DNA from: Thermanaerothrix sp.
GTDB taxonomy: Bacteria; Synergistota; Synergistia; Synergistales; Synergistaceae
Reading direction: 5' to 3'
NCBI GenBank assembly: GCA_026417795.1
Contig: JAOACP010000008.1
Span: 15,047-65,231, forward strand
Length of the DNA stretch: 50,185 nucleotides
The notes below the pieces were generated by a model, which was not told the origin of the DNA, ran no database searches, and worked only from the letters and a program-made list of their open reading frames with translations. A program made the translations under genes and the position numbers. This document shows positions 1-7,426 of this stretch, in pieces; position 1 is the stretch's first letter, and each line of letters begins with the position of its first letter.

Positions 1-634
1 CTATGCGGCCTAAGATGCGGTACCCACGCCTCAGGGATACCAGCTCCCCGGCACAACCCTTGAGGGCATCCTTCACCGCCGACCAGTAAACGGAGGCCTC
101 AAAGTCCTTCCAAAAGAAGGGCTCCCGAAGGTCCCGGTACTCCGGCGTCCACCTCTTAAGGTCCGAGCGGGACACCCATGTGTATATGGGCTCCTTGGAC
201 ACCGCCCCGTAAACCGTCATCCTGACGTACGCCACGGCGCTCATCTCAGAACCCAAAAGGTCCCTCTTGTCCAGCTTCAGGTCCTCCAGGTTGAGCTTCA
301 CCACCACGTCGTTGGGCCCGTATCCCCTCACGGGCCAGCCGGCCCCCACCTCCTTGTCCAGAAGGGTGGCCTCCACCATGGGGGCGGACTTCAGTATGTT
401 CTGGAAGTACTGGGTCATCTTCTCCGGCAGGGCGTCGGAAGGGTCGTAACGGGACCTCCACACCCTTATGTCCGTGAGGTTGTGGACAGGAGAGGCTATC
501 CTTATCTTTATGTACCTGTCCTGAGCATCCACCACGTCCAACGCAAAAACGGGAAGAGCTCCCAACATCGCTGCAACCCCAAGCACCGCCAAGAAGACCC
601 AAAACCTCACGAAATATGTCTTAGTCTTAAACAT
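1..634 (-). CDS. Secreted hypothetical protein, C-terminus cut by window edge
   Basis: The frame is open from an ATG at 634 to the left edge, giving about 211 visible residues and no stop. The N-terminus is a typical signal peptide: basic MFKTKTYFVR, a hydrophobic stretch of about 20 residues, and a plausible cleavage near PVFA-LD. The exported part is mixed alpha/beta-like, rich in Trp and Tyr, and I recognise no family. The frame also stays open upstream to an ATG at 742 that overlaps the TAA of the preceding gene (TAATG). Translation could therefore be coupled with a 36-residue extension, but that would give an unusually long n-region, so 634 is preferred. It is downstream of and co-directional with another small exported protein. 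Confidence 0.7.
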   Translation of the reverse strand, partial: MFKTKTYFVRFWVFLAVLGVAAMLGALPVFALDVVDAQDRYIKIRIASPVHNLTDIRVWRSRYDPSDALPEKMTQYFQNILKSAPMVEATLLDKEVGAGWPVRGYGPNDVVVKLNLEDLKLDKRDLLGSEMSAVAYVRMTVYGAVSKEPIYTWVSRSDLKRWTPEYRDLREPFFWKDFEASVYWSAVKDALKGCAGELVSLRRGYRILGRI

Positions 635-741
635 ATGGCCATCCCCCAAACCGCGTCTTTTAAGCACCCTTTGAATCAGCCACCGGGACAACCGGAACAA
701 AAAACCATCTTTATTTTTGTCGACCAACCTCAAGTCCCCCA

Positions 742-1155
742 TTAGCGCTTATCCCCGTAGGCCCTCATGTCCTCAACCCGCAAGGCAAGCCGTTTCTTAA
801 GCCCCTCCGGAAGGTCCTGGAAGGTCTTAGACCCGTAGTTTTCAAGGTTCACCCTGAAGGCCTCCAGGTTGTTATCCGAAGGCCTGTAGTAGTGTTCCAC
901 CACGTCGCCGGAGGAGAGCAATGTGAGAACAAAACCGTCCTCAAAGTAAACCTTGTAGAAGCCGGAGGGATCCTTAAGCCCAAGCTTTTCGCAGTATTGG
1001 GGAGCCATGGAGCAGGGGAAGAACGCCTCCTGAACCGTTTCGGAGGGATAAAACTTCCACATGGCGGCCTCCCTCAACACCGGCACGGGAGCGGCAAAAG
1101 CACTTCCCGCGAGGAAGAGGATAAGCCCCATCGCCCAAACATATGCACCCCTCAC
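742..1155 (-). CDS. Small secreted hypothetical protein
   Basis: The 137-residue ORF starts at GTG 1155 behind a strong SD (GGAGGTGAT, optimal spacing). It has a clear signal peptide (YVWAMGLILFLAGSAFAAP) with a likely cut near AFA-AP. The mature part of about 115 residues has two cysteines (PCSMAPQYC) that could form a disulfide, and is otherwise charged. No family is recognised. It probably forms a two-gene unit with the exported protein that follows, whose reading frame begins at the overlapping TAATG. The role is presumably periplasmic or extracellular, which is inferred only from the signal peptide. Confidence 0.7.
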   Translation of the reverse strand: MRGAYVWAMGLILFLAGSAFAAPVPVLREAAMWKFYPSETVQEAFFPCSMAPQYCEKLGLKDPSGFYKVYFEDGFVLTLLSSGDVVEHYYRPSDNNLEAFRVNLENYGSKTFQDLPEGLKKRLALRVEDMRAYGDKR

Positions 1156-1220
1156 AGGACATCACCTCCCCTTCCTATGATATACTTACGGCTCAAACCT
1201 TAAAAGCACCGCCCCGGACG

Positions 1221-1250
1221 TTGCATCCCAGGGGCGGCTTATCATATCCT
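1221..1250 (+). promoter_or_regulatory. Weak candidate promoter for gpt
   Basis: TTGCAT (1221-1226) and TATCCT (1245-1250) are separated by 18 bp, about 40 bp upstream of the gpt start. This is a sequence match only. Confidence 0.3.
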
Positions 1251-1288
1251 TGAAGGAATACAATTAAAGCTCTTGAGGAGGAAGGTTC

Positions 1289-1780
1289 ATGTCCGAAGAC
1301 AGGTACAACAAGACTTACTCGGTCAGCTGGGACCAGATCCAGCGGGACTGCAGGACCCTTGCCAGGGAGCTGGTTAAGCTTAGGAGCTGGAACAGGATAA
1401 TAGCGGTGGCCCGGGGAGGGCTGGTCCCCGCCGCCATAATGGCCCGGGAGCTGGAAGTCCGGCTGGTGGACACGGTTTGCATATCCAGCTATACCCTTAA
1501 ATCCCAGGGGGACATGAAGATCCTCAAGAGACCGGACCTCGAAGGGGTGGACGAGAACTGCCTCATAATCGACGACCTGGTGGACACCGGGAAGACCGCC
1601 AAGGTGGTACGGGAGATGTTCCCCAAGGCCTATTTCGCCACGGTGTACGCCAAGCCCGAGGGCATCCCCATGGTGGACAAGTTCGTAACCCAGGTGAGCC
1701 AGGACACATGGATACTCTTCCCCTGGGAATCCGACGCGGCCTTCTGCGACCCCATCGTGGACCAGGAGAAGCAGGGCTGA
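1289..1780 (+). CDS. gpt: Xanthine/guanine phosphoribosyltransferase
   Basis: The 163-residue type I phosphoribosyltransferase closely resembles E. coli Gpt throughout (IIAVARGGLVPAAIMAREL, VDTVCISSY, a QDTWI..PW tail). The PRPP-binding loop IIDDLVDTGKTA lies at about residues 93-104. Gpt converts xanthine or guanine, and more weakly hypoxanthine, plus PRPP to the nucleotide in the cytoplasm. It starts at ATG 1289 after GAGGAGG. It is a single-gene plus-strand unit followed by a hairpin at 1845-1892. Functionally it is the salvage counterpart of the purine-catabolic cluster in the right half of the window, but it lies about 19 kb from it with no shared promoter. Confidence 0.93.
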   Translation: MSEDRYNKTYSVSWDQIQRDCRTLARELVKLRSWNRIIAVARGGLVPAAIMARELEVRLVDTVCISSYTLKSQGDMKILKRPDLEGVDENCLIIDDLVDTGKTAKVVREMFPKAYFATVYAKPEGIPMVDKFVTQVSQDTWILFPWESDAAFCDPIVDQEKQG

Positions 1781-1844
1781 CTAGCTGCTGGGCCCATTAG
1801 CCAAAAGTCCCAGGGGTGCTAAAGGTCAATAACAAGGGAAGGAA

Positions 1845-1892
1845 CCGGGCGCAGGCCTTAGGGGATGGACTCCCCCCTAAGTCTGCGCCCGG
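1845..1892. terminator. Hairpin between convergent gpt and phoU-like gene
   Basis: CCGGGCGCAG (1845-1854) pairs with CTGCGCCCGG (1883-1892). A second helix, CTTAGGGG with CCCCTAAG, lies inside it. The minus-strand phoU-like gene ends inside the hairpin (stop at 1858-1860). There is no long T-run on either strand, so it is probably a bidirectional but weak terminator. Confidence 0.5.
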
Positions 1893-2562
1893 TTATGACG
1901 AAATAGGCCAGCTCAGCCACGTTGGCGCAGTGGTCCCCTATCCTCTCAAGGTGTCGTCCCACCGCCAAAAGGGCCAGCACCTTAACGGCCCGTTCTCTTC
2001 CTACGTCGCATGAACCGCTGAAGACCCCCACCGCCCTCTCCCTCATGCGGCTCCAAAGAAGATCCACCTGGTCATCCTTTCGGAACACCGAAAGCGCCAG
2101 GTCCGGATCCAGCCTAACCATGCAGTCCATGGCCTCGTCCAGCATCTCCATGCACTTGGAGAACATGGCGGGGAGCTCCTCCCACTCCTCAGGCATCTTG
2201 AAGGCCCCAAGGGGGGAGAGCTCCTCCCCCACGTTCTGGGCCTCATCGCCTATCCTCTCCAGGTCCTTGGCTATGCGGAGCACCGCGAAGCAGAAGCGAA
2301 GGTCCTCCCTCAAGGGCTGCCTTAGGGCTATGAGCCTTAAGCACTCCCCCTCCACCTGGACCTCCATGGAGTCCACCGGCATGTCGTCGGGAACCGCCGC
2401 AGGCGCCCCAGAGGAGATGAAGGGCCTTAGCACCCCCTCCAGGTTCTCCCTCACCAGGGCTCCCATGGATACCAGAAGCCCCATCAGGTGATCCCGGTCG
2501 CCCTGATCGAAGCCTCCTTCCTCCCCCTTGGAGCTGGAACCGAAGAACCTCAAGGCCACCAA
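1858..2562 (-). CDS. PhoU-domain protein
   Basis: The 234 residues contain two PhoU-type helical repeats. Each has the metal-binding signature: LRIAKDLERIGDEAQNVGE in the first half and GRHLERIGDHCANVAE in the second. PhoU proteins bind metal clusters and modulate phosphate (Pst/PhoR) or Na/phosphate transport in the cytoplasm. The first about 25 residues are divergent. The start overlaps the end of the upstream hydrolase gene by 13 nt, so the two are translationally coupled. No pst or pho genes are in the window, so its partner is unknown. An orphan PhoU in a Ptb/Buk operon may tie acyl-phosphate or phosphate pools to regulation, which is inference. Confidence 0.85.
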   Translation of the reverse strand: MVALRFFGSSSKGEEGGFDQGDRDHLMGLLVSMGALVRENLEGVLRPFISSGAPAAVPDDMPVDSMEVQVEGECLRLIALRQPLREDLRFCFAVLRIAKDLERIGDEAQNVGEELSPLGAFKMPEEWEELPAMFSKCMEMLDEAMDCMVRLDPDLALSVFRKDDQVDLLWSRMRERAVGVFSGSCDVGRERAVKVLALLAVGRHLERIGDHCANVAELAYFVITGRRLRGESIP

Positions 2563-3371
2563 AGCCTCACCCTGTCAACCATCATCTTTAGGGGCTCCCT
2601 GGAGGGCTCCCCGTTGACGGTTCGGAAGGAGTGGTCCACGCCGGGTATCTCCTGGAGGAACTTGTTCTCCTCCGGCAGGGGGACCAAATCCACCAGCCGG
2701 CGGCAGGAGCCCACGCTGAAGAGATCGTCCTCGGTCCCCCTGAAGGCCGCGAAGTACGAGGCGCTGAGGTTCTTGGCCCCCTCGTGAAGCACCGAACGGT
2801 CGGGCAGGGAGTTGAGTATCGGCAGTTCCAGCATGCCAAGGTCCGCGTTGCCCCGCAGGGTATCGCCGGTGCCGGAGGTCACGACCCCCATGACCCTGTC
2901 CACCGGCGGCTCCACCCCTACCATCCGGGAAGCCCCGGAGGCCAAGAGCATGGCGCCTATGCCTCCAAGGGAGAAGCCCCACAGCCACAGCCACCGGGGC
3001 TCCAGCGCCTCCACGGCTCCCCTTACGGCGCTGCTTAGGTCTTCCATCTCCTGGGCAAAGTCCTTGCCGGCGAAGGCTTCCCGGGCCCAACGGTTCTTGT
3101 CGGAGCCGAAGCTGACCCGGTCCCGCCTAAGCCGGCTGGTCTCCACCACCGCCGCCGCCGCCCCCCGGGAGGCTACGAGCCTTCCAAGGTCACCGTACTT
3201 GTTCCCATGATCTGGAAGGGCGGTGCCGTGGACGCCGTGGAAGACCACCACCAAACCGCCGTTCCAGCCCTCGGCGGGACGGATGAGGTGAACAAGCACC
3301 TTCTTGTCCCCGAAGGAACCGTCAAGGCAAATAGTTTCAAAGTCAGCCGCAAGATCCTTAAGGACAGACAA
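2550..3371 (-). CDS. Alpha/beta hydrolase
   Basis: The 273-residue cytoplasmic protein has no signal peptide. An oxyanion-region HGVHG is at about 45-49, the nucleophile elbow is GFSLGG (Ser134), an acidic pair (EDD at 214-216) is a candidate catalytic acid, and the catalytic His lies in VDHSF (His247). Together these form a complete Ser-Asp-His triad in the usual order. Substrate cannot be read from sequence. Esterase, thioesterase or peptidase activity is possible, and an acyl-CoA or acyl-ester substrate would fit the adjacent ptb/buk genes. It lies 21 nt after the butyrate kinase homologue and overlaps the PhoU-like gene. Confidence 0.8.
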   Translation of the reverse strand: MSVLKDLAADFETICLDGSFGDKKVLVHLIRPAEGWNGGLVVVFHGVHGTALPDHGNKYGDLGRLVASRGAAAAVVETSRLRRDRVSFGSDKNRWAREAFAGKDFAQEMEDLSSAVRGAVEALEPRWLWLWGFSLGGIGAMLLASGASRMVGVEPPVDRVMGVVTSGTGDTLRGNADLGMLELPILNSLPDRSVLHEGAKNLSASYFAAFRGTEDDLFSVGSCRRLVDLVPLPEENKFLQEIPGVDHSFRTVNGEPSREPLKMMVDRVRLWWP

Positions 3372-3392
3372 AGGAACACCCCCCAGAAAAGA

Positions 3393-4469
3393 TCACTCTA
3401 AGGATCGGGCCTCCTCCATGCCGGACAGCACCGAGAAGGCGCACATGGCAAGGTCTGCCAGCTCATCCTGCCCCTTTATGACCATGACGGGGGCGATCCA
3501 ATTACACCGTTCCTCCAACCTTGAAACCAGGGAATCCCATGAAGCCAGGGGCCCCGTGATCACCAAAAGGTCCACAGATCCCTCCAGGACCGCCGCTCTT
3601 GCGGCGATCTCTTTGACTATGGAGGAGACGAAGGCCTCGAAGACCAAGCGCGCCCGTTCGTCGCCCTTCTGGAGCAGCAAGTCCACTCCCTTGGGGGAAT
3701 CGACGCCCAGATGCCTTAAGAGGCCTCCCTTGCGGGTGATCATGTCCCCCAGCTCCTCCATGTCATACCTGCCGCTGTAGACCATCTCGAGAAGCCCCAG
3801 CACCGGCAGCCCCCCGGCCCTATGCAGCGACATGGGCCCCTCCCCCATGAGGGCGTCGTTAACCTCGATCACAAGGCCTTCCCGGTGGGCACCCACGCTT
3901 ATTCCAAGTCCAAGGTGTACCACCACCAGCCGGCACCGCCGGTAATCCCTGCCAAGCCTCAGGGCCCCAAGCCTGGCGGCGCTCCTTTGGGAGAGGGCGT
4001 GGAACACCGGCCGACGTTCTATGATCCCCGTGCCTGACAGCTTGGCCTCTGGGATGAGCTCGTCGGTGCTCACCGGGTCCCCCACAAGGGGTATCCCCAT
4101 GGGGTGCCTCATGGAGAGTTCCATTGCCAAAAGCCCCCCCAGGTTGGACACGTGATGTCCAAAGGATTCCCTCTCCAGGATCTCCAGCATCGCAGGGGTG
4201 ACCTTGTAGGTTCCCCCCGGAACGGGGCCCAGTATGCCGCCGGTGGAAACGAAGCAGTCCACGGCATCGAGGTCAAGCCTGTGCTCCACCGCCAAGTCCT
4301 CAACCGCCTGAACCCTAAGGCCAAGCTGATCCTTGAGTCTGGGATGCCTCACAAGGTCCTCCCTGCGATGACACAGCTCCTGCCGGAAAAGGGACACGGG
4401 ACCCCGAAAAAGGCCCACATGGGTTGAATCCGGCTTGGGTAAGACGGAGAGTATGAGGGGGTCTTTCAT
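3393..4469 (-). CDS. buk: Butyrate kinase homologue with degenerate nucleotide motifs
   Basis: From ATG 4469 the product is 358 residues, the normal butyrate kinase length. A GTG at 4493 would add eight residues but has no SD. Family hallmarks are STGGILGPVPGGTY (about 75-88), ISVGAHREG followed by VNDALMGEGP (about 190-212) and the C-terminal IAPV..IKGQDE. Butyrate kinase makes ATP from butyryl-phosphate. The first phosphate motif, normally NPGSTSTK, reads LPKPDSTH (10-17). GGGIS is GLGIS (about 187-191) and the last TGG is TGP (305-307). Several ATP or acyl-phosphate contacts are therefore altered, and activity or specificity may have changed. The gene follows ptb by 188 nt. Confidence 0.8.
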   Translation of the reverse strand: MKDPLILSVLPKPDSTHVGLFRGPVSLFRQELCHRREDLVRHPRLKDQLGLRVQAVEDLAVEHRLDLDAVDCFVSTGGILGPVPGGTYKVTPAMLEILERESFGHHVSNLGGLLAMELSMRHPMGIPLVGDPVSTDELIPEAKLSGTGIIERRPVFHALSQRSAARLGALRLGRDYRRCRLVVVHLGLGISVGAHREGLVIEVNDALMGEGPMSLHRAGGLPVLGLLEMVYSGRYDMEELGDMITRKGGLLRHLGVDSPKGVDLLLQKGDERARLVFEAFVSSIVKEIAARAAVLEGSVDLLVITGPLASWDSLVSRLEERCNWIAPVMVIKGQDELADLAMCAFSVLSGMEEARSLE

Positions 4470-4656
4470 AGGGGAGGAACACCCCTTTCTCACGGGTTCC
4501 GCAACCCTGGACTATGACTTGGGCGCTTGGGAGTCGAAGAACTCCGCTCAAAGCGCCTCATTCCACCGCCCCATGGGGAACGATCCCAACTACACAGGGG
4601 CGTCACGATATCACAAGGGCGACGCCGGTAGGTGCCGGCGGCGCCGCGGTTAAACC

Positions 4657-5577
4657 CTACTTCTTGCAGAACGCCGCCATGGCCACCGCGGAAGCTATGG
4701 AGAGCAGCTTGGTCTCCGCTGAGTCGGAGCGGCTGGTGAGAACGATGGGGGCCTTGGCGCCCACCACAAGTCCCGCGGTCTTGCCCTTGGCGAAGTATAT
4801 TATGGCCTTGGCCATCATGTTACCCGCCTCGATGTCGGGGACCATGAGCACGTCCGCGTGCCCAGCCACTTCGGACACTATGCCCTTGTGGCGGGCGGCC
4901 TCCTCGCTCACCGCGTTGTCCAGCGCCAGGGGGCCGTCTATGACACAGCCCTTTATCTGGCCCCGGCGGTTCATCTGAACCAGCGCCGCCGCGTCCAGGG
5001 TGGGGGGCATGTCGGGGTTCACCACCTCAACCGCCGCCAGCACCGCCACCTTGGGGCAGGTTATGCCAAAGGAGTGGGCCACCTTCACCACGTTCTCCAC
5101 TATGGAGACCTTGGCGGGCAGGTCCGGGTACATGTTGAACGCCGGGTCGGTTATGAAGAATATCCTGTCATAGCCCTCCACGTCGTGGATGTAAACGTGG
5201 GAGAGCAGGGAACCGGTCCTAAGGCCCTTCTCCTTGTTGAGCACCGCCTTGAGGAAGTTGGCGGTCTTCACCATGCCCTTCATTAGGATGTGGGCCTTCC
5301 CGGAGGATACCTGCTCCACCGCCGTCAGCGCAGCGGCGGCCTCACCACCCTTCTCGTCCACCACTTCGTAATTGGAGAGGTCCACGCCGAGCTTAGAGGC
5401 CACGGCCCCTATCTTGTCCGCATCACCCACCAGGATGGCCTCAGCGATACCCTTGACCCGGGCCTCTTCTACCGCCTCCAGCACCTCCGCATCGTCGGCG
5501 CAGGCCACGCTTATCTTGAGGGGCCCCACCTCCTTGGCGTAATCAAGGAGCTCAGACAGTGAACGCAGCTGTTTCAT
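4657..5577 (-). CDS. ptb: Phosphate butyryltransferase (phosphotransacylase)
   Basis: The 306-residue protein has the length and motifs of the phosphate acetyl/butyryltransferase family: GKAHILMKGMVKT near the middle, FFITDPAFNMYPDL, IDGPLALDNAVS, DVLMVPDIEAGNMMAK and the C-terminal PIVLTSRSDSAETKLLSIA. It exchanges CoA for phosphate on butyryl-CoA or related branched acyl-CoAs, giving the substrate for a butyrate kinase. It is the first gene of a four-gene operon (ptb, buk homologue, hydrolase, phoU-like). It starts at ATG 5577 after GGGAGGT. A consensus -10 TATAAT is about 60 nt upstream. Straight-chain butyrate versus branched-chain acids from amino-acid fermentation cannot be decided. Confidence 0.92.
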   Translation of the reverse strand: MKQLRSLSELLDYAKEVGPLKISVACADDAEVLEAVEEARVKGIAEAILVGDADKIGAVASKLGVDLSNYEVVDEKGGEAAAALTAVEQVSSGKAHILMKGMVKTANFLKAVLNKEKGLRTGSLLSHVYIHDVEGYDRIFFITDPAFNMYPDLPAKVSIVENVVKVAHSFGITCPKVAVLAAVEVVNPDMPPTLDAAALVQMNRRGQIKGCVIDGPLALDNAVSEEAARHKGIVSEVAGHADVLMVPDIEAGNMMAKAIIYFAKGKTAGLVVGAKAPIVLTSRSDSAETKLLSIASAVAMAAFCKK

Positions 5578-5638
5578 AGAAACCGGACCTCCCTATGACT
5601 GGAATTAAACCATAACGCCCTAAGGGCACCACGAACAC

Positions 5639-5644
5639 ATTATA
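5639..5644 (-). promoter_or_regulatory. Candidate -10 box for ptb operon
   Basis: A perfect TATAAT on the minus strand lies 62 nt upstream of the ptb start. No good -35 hexamer is found at 16-18 bp. Confidence 0.4.
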
Positions 5645-5800
5645 CTCTCCATCCACGGGAGGGAACACCGATTCCACATCAACGGGGACAAGAAACCACA
5701 TCTTAAATATCAAACAAGTACACACCACGCCCGCCTCCGCCCTGCCTAGCATCGGGAACCGCTGGATGATAAAGTATCCACCGTGGGACGTGTCTATGCG

Positions 5801-5806
5801 TATAAT
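5801..5806 (+). promoter_or_regulatory. Candidate -10 box for folT-like gene
   Basis: A perfect TATAAT lies 42 nt upstream of the ECF S-component start, with SD GGGAGGG at about 5833-5839. The short leader leaves no room for a folate riboswitch. Confidence 0.45.
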
Positions 5807-5847
5807 AGCGCGGTTGACATTAAGCACAGAACGGGAGGGATCTTTCG

Positions 5848-6423
5848 ATGGATCGAAACGACTTTAAGGAACGATTCGGCCTTGGGCGGTTTTCCACCAG
5901 GGAAGTGGTGATCATGGGGCTTTTGGTGGCCATGAACATAGTGCTGACCCGGCTGGCCAGCATAAGGATAACCATAGGATCCGTGGAAGGCATAAGGATA
6001 GGCTTCGGCACCCTGCCGGTGGTCTTCGGATCCCTCTTCATGGGGCCCCTGGCAGGGGGGCTGATAGGGGCCGTGGGGGACCTCATAGGTTACTGGGTAA
6101 ACCCCATGGGTCCCTACATGCCCCACTTCACCATAACGTACACCATCGGCGGCATACTGCCGGGGCTCATATTCCGCTCGCTGCCCAGTAAGTGGCGGAA
6201 CATATGGACCATGGGGCTCGCGATAGGGATACCCCACGTGGTCATGTCCTGCGTGGTGGTGCCGATGCTCCTTGAGCGGCTGTTCTCCCTGCCCACGGCG
6301 GTCACCATGCCCCCAAGGTTCATAGCCGCCGCCTTCATAATCCCGTCTTACACGCTCATATGCAGGACCCTGCTGTCAAGGATACCCCTAGGGGCACGGT
6401 TCATGGGCACTCTAAGGCCATGA
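5848..6423 (+). CDS. folT: ECF transporter S component, FolT-like
   Basis: The 191-residue integral membrane protein has about six hydrophobic segments, beginning with VVIMGLLVAMNIVLTRL. The FolT-type signature follows: IRIGFGTLPVVFGSLFMGPLAGGLIGAVGD, then a PMGPYMPHFTITYTIGGILPGLIF segment. S components of this group bind folate, or a related vitamin, and work with a shared EcfAAT energising module. No Ecf module is in the window, as expected for group II ECF systems. The gene is monocistronic with its own promoter, and its last codons overlap the convergent lysK gene by 23 bp. The folate assignment rests on motif resemblance. Confidence 0.8.
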   Translation: MDRNDFKERFGLGRFSTREVVIMGLLVAMNIVLTRLASIRITIGSVEGIRIGFGTLPVVFGSLFMGPLAGGLIGAVGDLIGYWVNPMGPYMPHFTITYTIGGILPGLIFRSLPSKWRNIWTMGLAIGIPHVVMSCVVVPMLLERLFSLPTAVTMPPRFIAAAFIIPSYTLICRTLLSRIPLGARFMGTLRP

Positions 6424-7426
6424 TCCCGGGCAAACCGATTTTCAGCACCTCTATGGCCCTAAGGTAATCGTCTATGCCGATCCTCTCCTGATCGGTGTGA
6501 TCCAGCCTGGAATCTCCAGGGCCGTACACGGCCATGGGACACCTCAAGGGGGCCAAGACGTTCATGTCGCAGGTGCCCATCTTGGCGAGAAGTCTTGGGG
6601 CCATGCGGACGGATCTTATGGCGTTCCGCATGGCCCTCACCACCGGGTCGCCGCTTCCGACCCCGTGGGGTTCCAGGGCCTCCAAAATCCTAAAAGACGC
6701 GCCGCCACCCACAGCGGCTGCCAACACCTCACTGGCCGCGGCCACGGAGCTGCCCAAGGGAATCCTCACGTCCAACCTCACCCTGGCGCTGCGCTCCCCC
6801 AAGTCCCGCCCTTCCATCATGGCCACGGCGCATGAAAAACCCTCCATGGATGACACCGCCTCCACGACCCCAGCCGCCGCCATAAGCACGTCCGTGAGGG
6901 GCCCTGCGTGGCAGGACCTGTGGGCCCCTCCGTCGAAGGCGTAAACCTCCGCCAAGAGCCGCCCCCGGTAGGAAACCGCCACGCCGTCGGAACCGGTGGG
7001 CTCCCCCACAAGCAAGGCCTTGACGTCCCTAAGCCACGTAAGGGCGTGCCTGGCCCCCCTTGAGTCCTCCTCCTCCCCTACGGCCGCTATGAACACGAGT
7101 AAGACGCCGGGGGGAACTTCAACGGCTCCCCCCGCCACCGCCATGGCGCACAAGGGCCCCTTGGCGTCCACCGCCCCCCGGCCCCAAAGCTCCCCCGCCT
7201 CGATCCGAACCGGAGGGCCCCCGGGCACGGTGTCCACGTGACCCACCAGGGCCACCACGGAAGGCCCTTCTCCCCTCACGGCCACCACGTTGCCCGCCTC
7301 ATCGGAGCTCACCCGTTCCCACCCGAAGGAGCCCAGGTTCCGCAGGAGGAAGCCGCAGGCCCTCTCCTCCATGCCGCTGAGGCTTGGTATCTCCACAAGA
7401 CCTCTAAGAAGCTCCACCGGATCCAT
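6401..7426 (-). CDS. lysK: [LysW]-lysine/ornithine hydrolase
   Basis: The M20-family zinc peptidase has 341 residues from ATG 7426, which has SD GGAGG at 6 nt. An upstream in-frame start at 7453 lacks an SD. Metal ligands are visible: GHVDTV, GAVDAKGP, GEEEDSRGA, the GEPT loop, and His in DHTDQERI near the C-terminus. LysK releases lysine (or ornithine) from the LysW gamma-carboxyl and is the last step of the carrier-protein pathway. It overlaps the end of lysJ by 23 nt and is the last gene of the minus-strand cluster. An ArgE/DapE-type deacylase would be the alternative, but linkage to lysW settles the assignment. Confidence 0.88.
   Translation of the reverse strand: MDPVELLRGLVEIPSLSGMEERACGFLLRNLGSFGWERVSSDEAGNVVAVRGEGPSVVALVGHVDTVPGGPPVRIEAGELWGRGAVDAKGPLCAMAVAGGAVEVPPGVLLVFIAAVGEEEDSRGARHALTWLRDVKALLVGEPTGSDGVAVSYRGRLLAEVYAFDGGAHRSCHAGPLTDVLMAAAGVVEAVSSMEGFSCAVAMMEGRDLGERSARVRLDVRIPLGSSVAAASEVLAAAVGGGASFRILEALEPHGVGSGDPVVRAMRNAIRSVRMAPRLLAKMGTCDMNVLAPLRCPMAVYGPGDSRLDHTDQERIGIDDYLRAIEVLKIGLPGIMALECP

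Noticed and set aside
4494-4656. Possible regulatory element between ptb and the buk homologue
   Set aside because: There are small hairpins (GGCGTC/GACGCC, GCCGG/CCGGC), but no T-run, promoter or conserved motif to support a call.
5578-5847. Folate (THF) riboswitch or small ORF between ptb and folT
   Set aside because: The folT leader after its TATAAT is only about 40 nt, and the minus-strand ORF at 5552-5827 overlaps ptb and its promoter without an SD or recognisable motifs.
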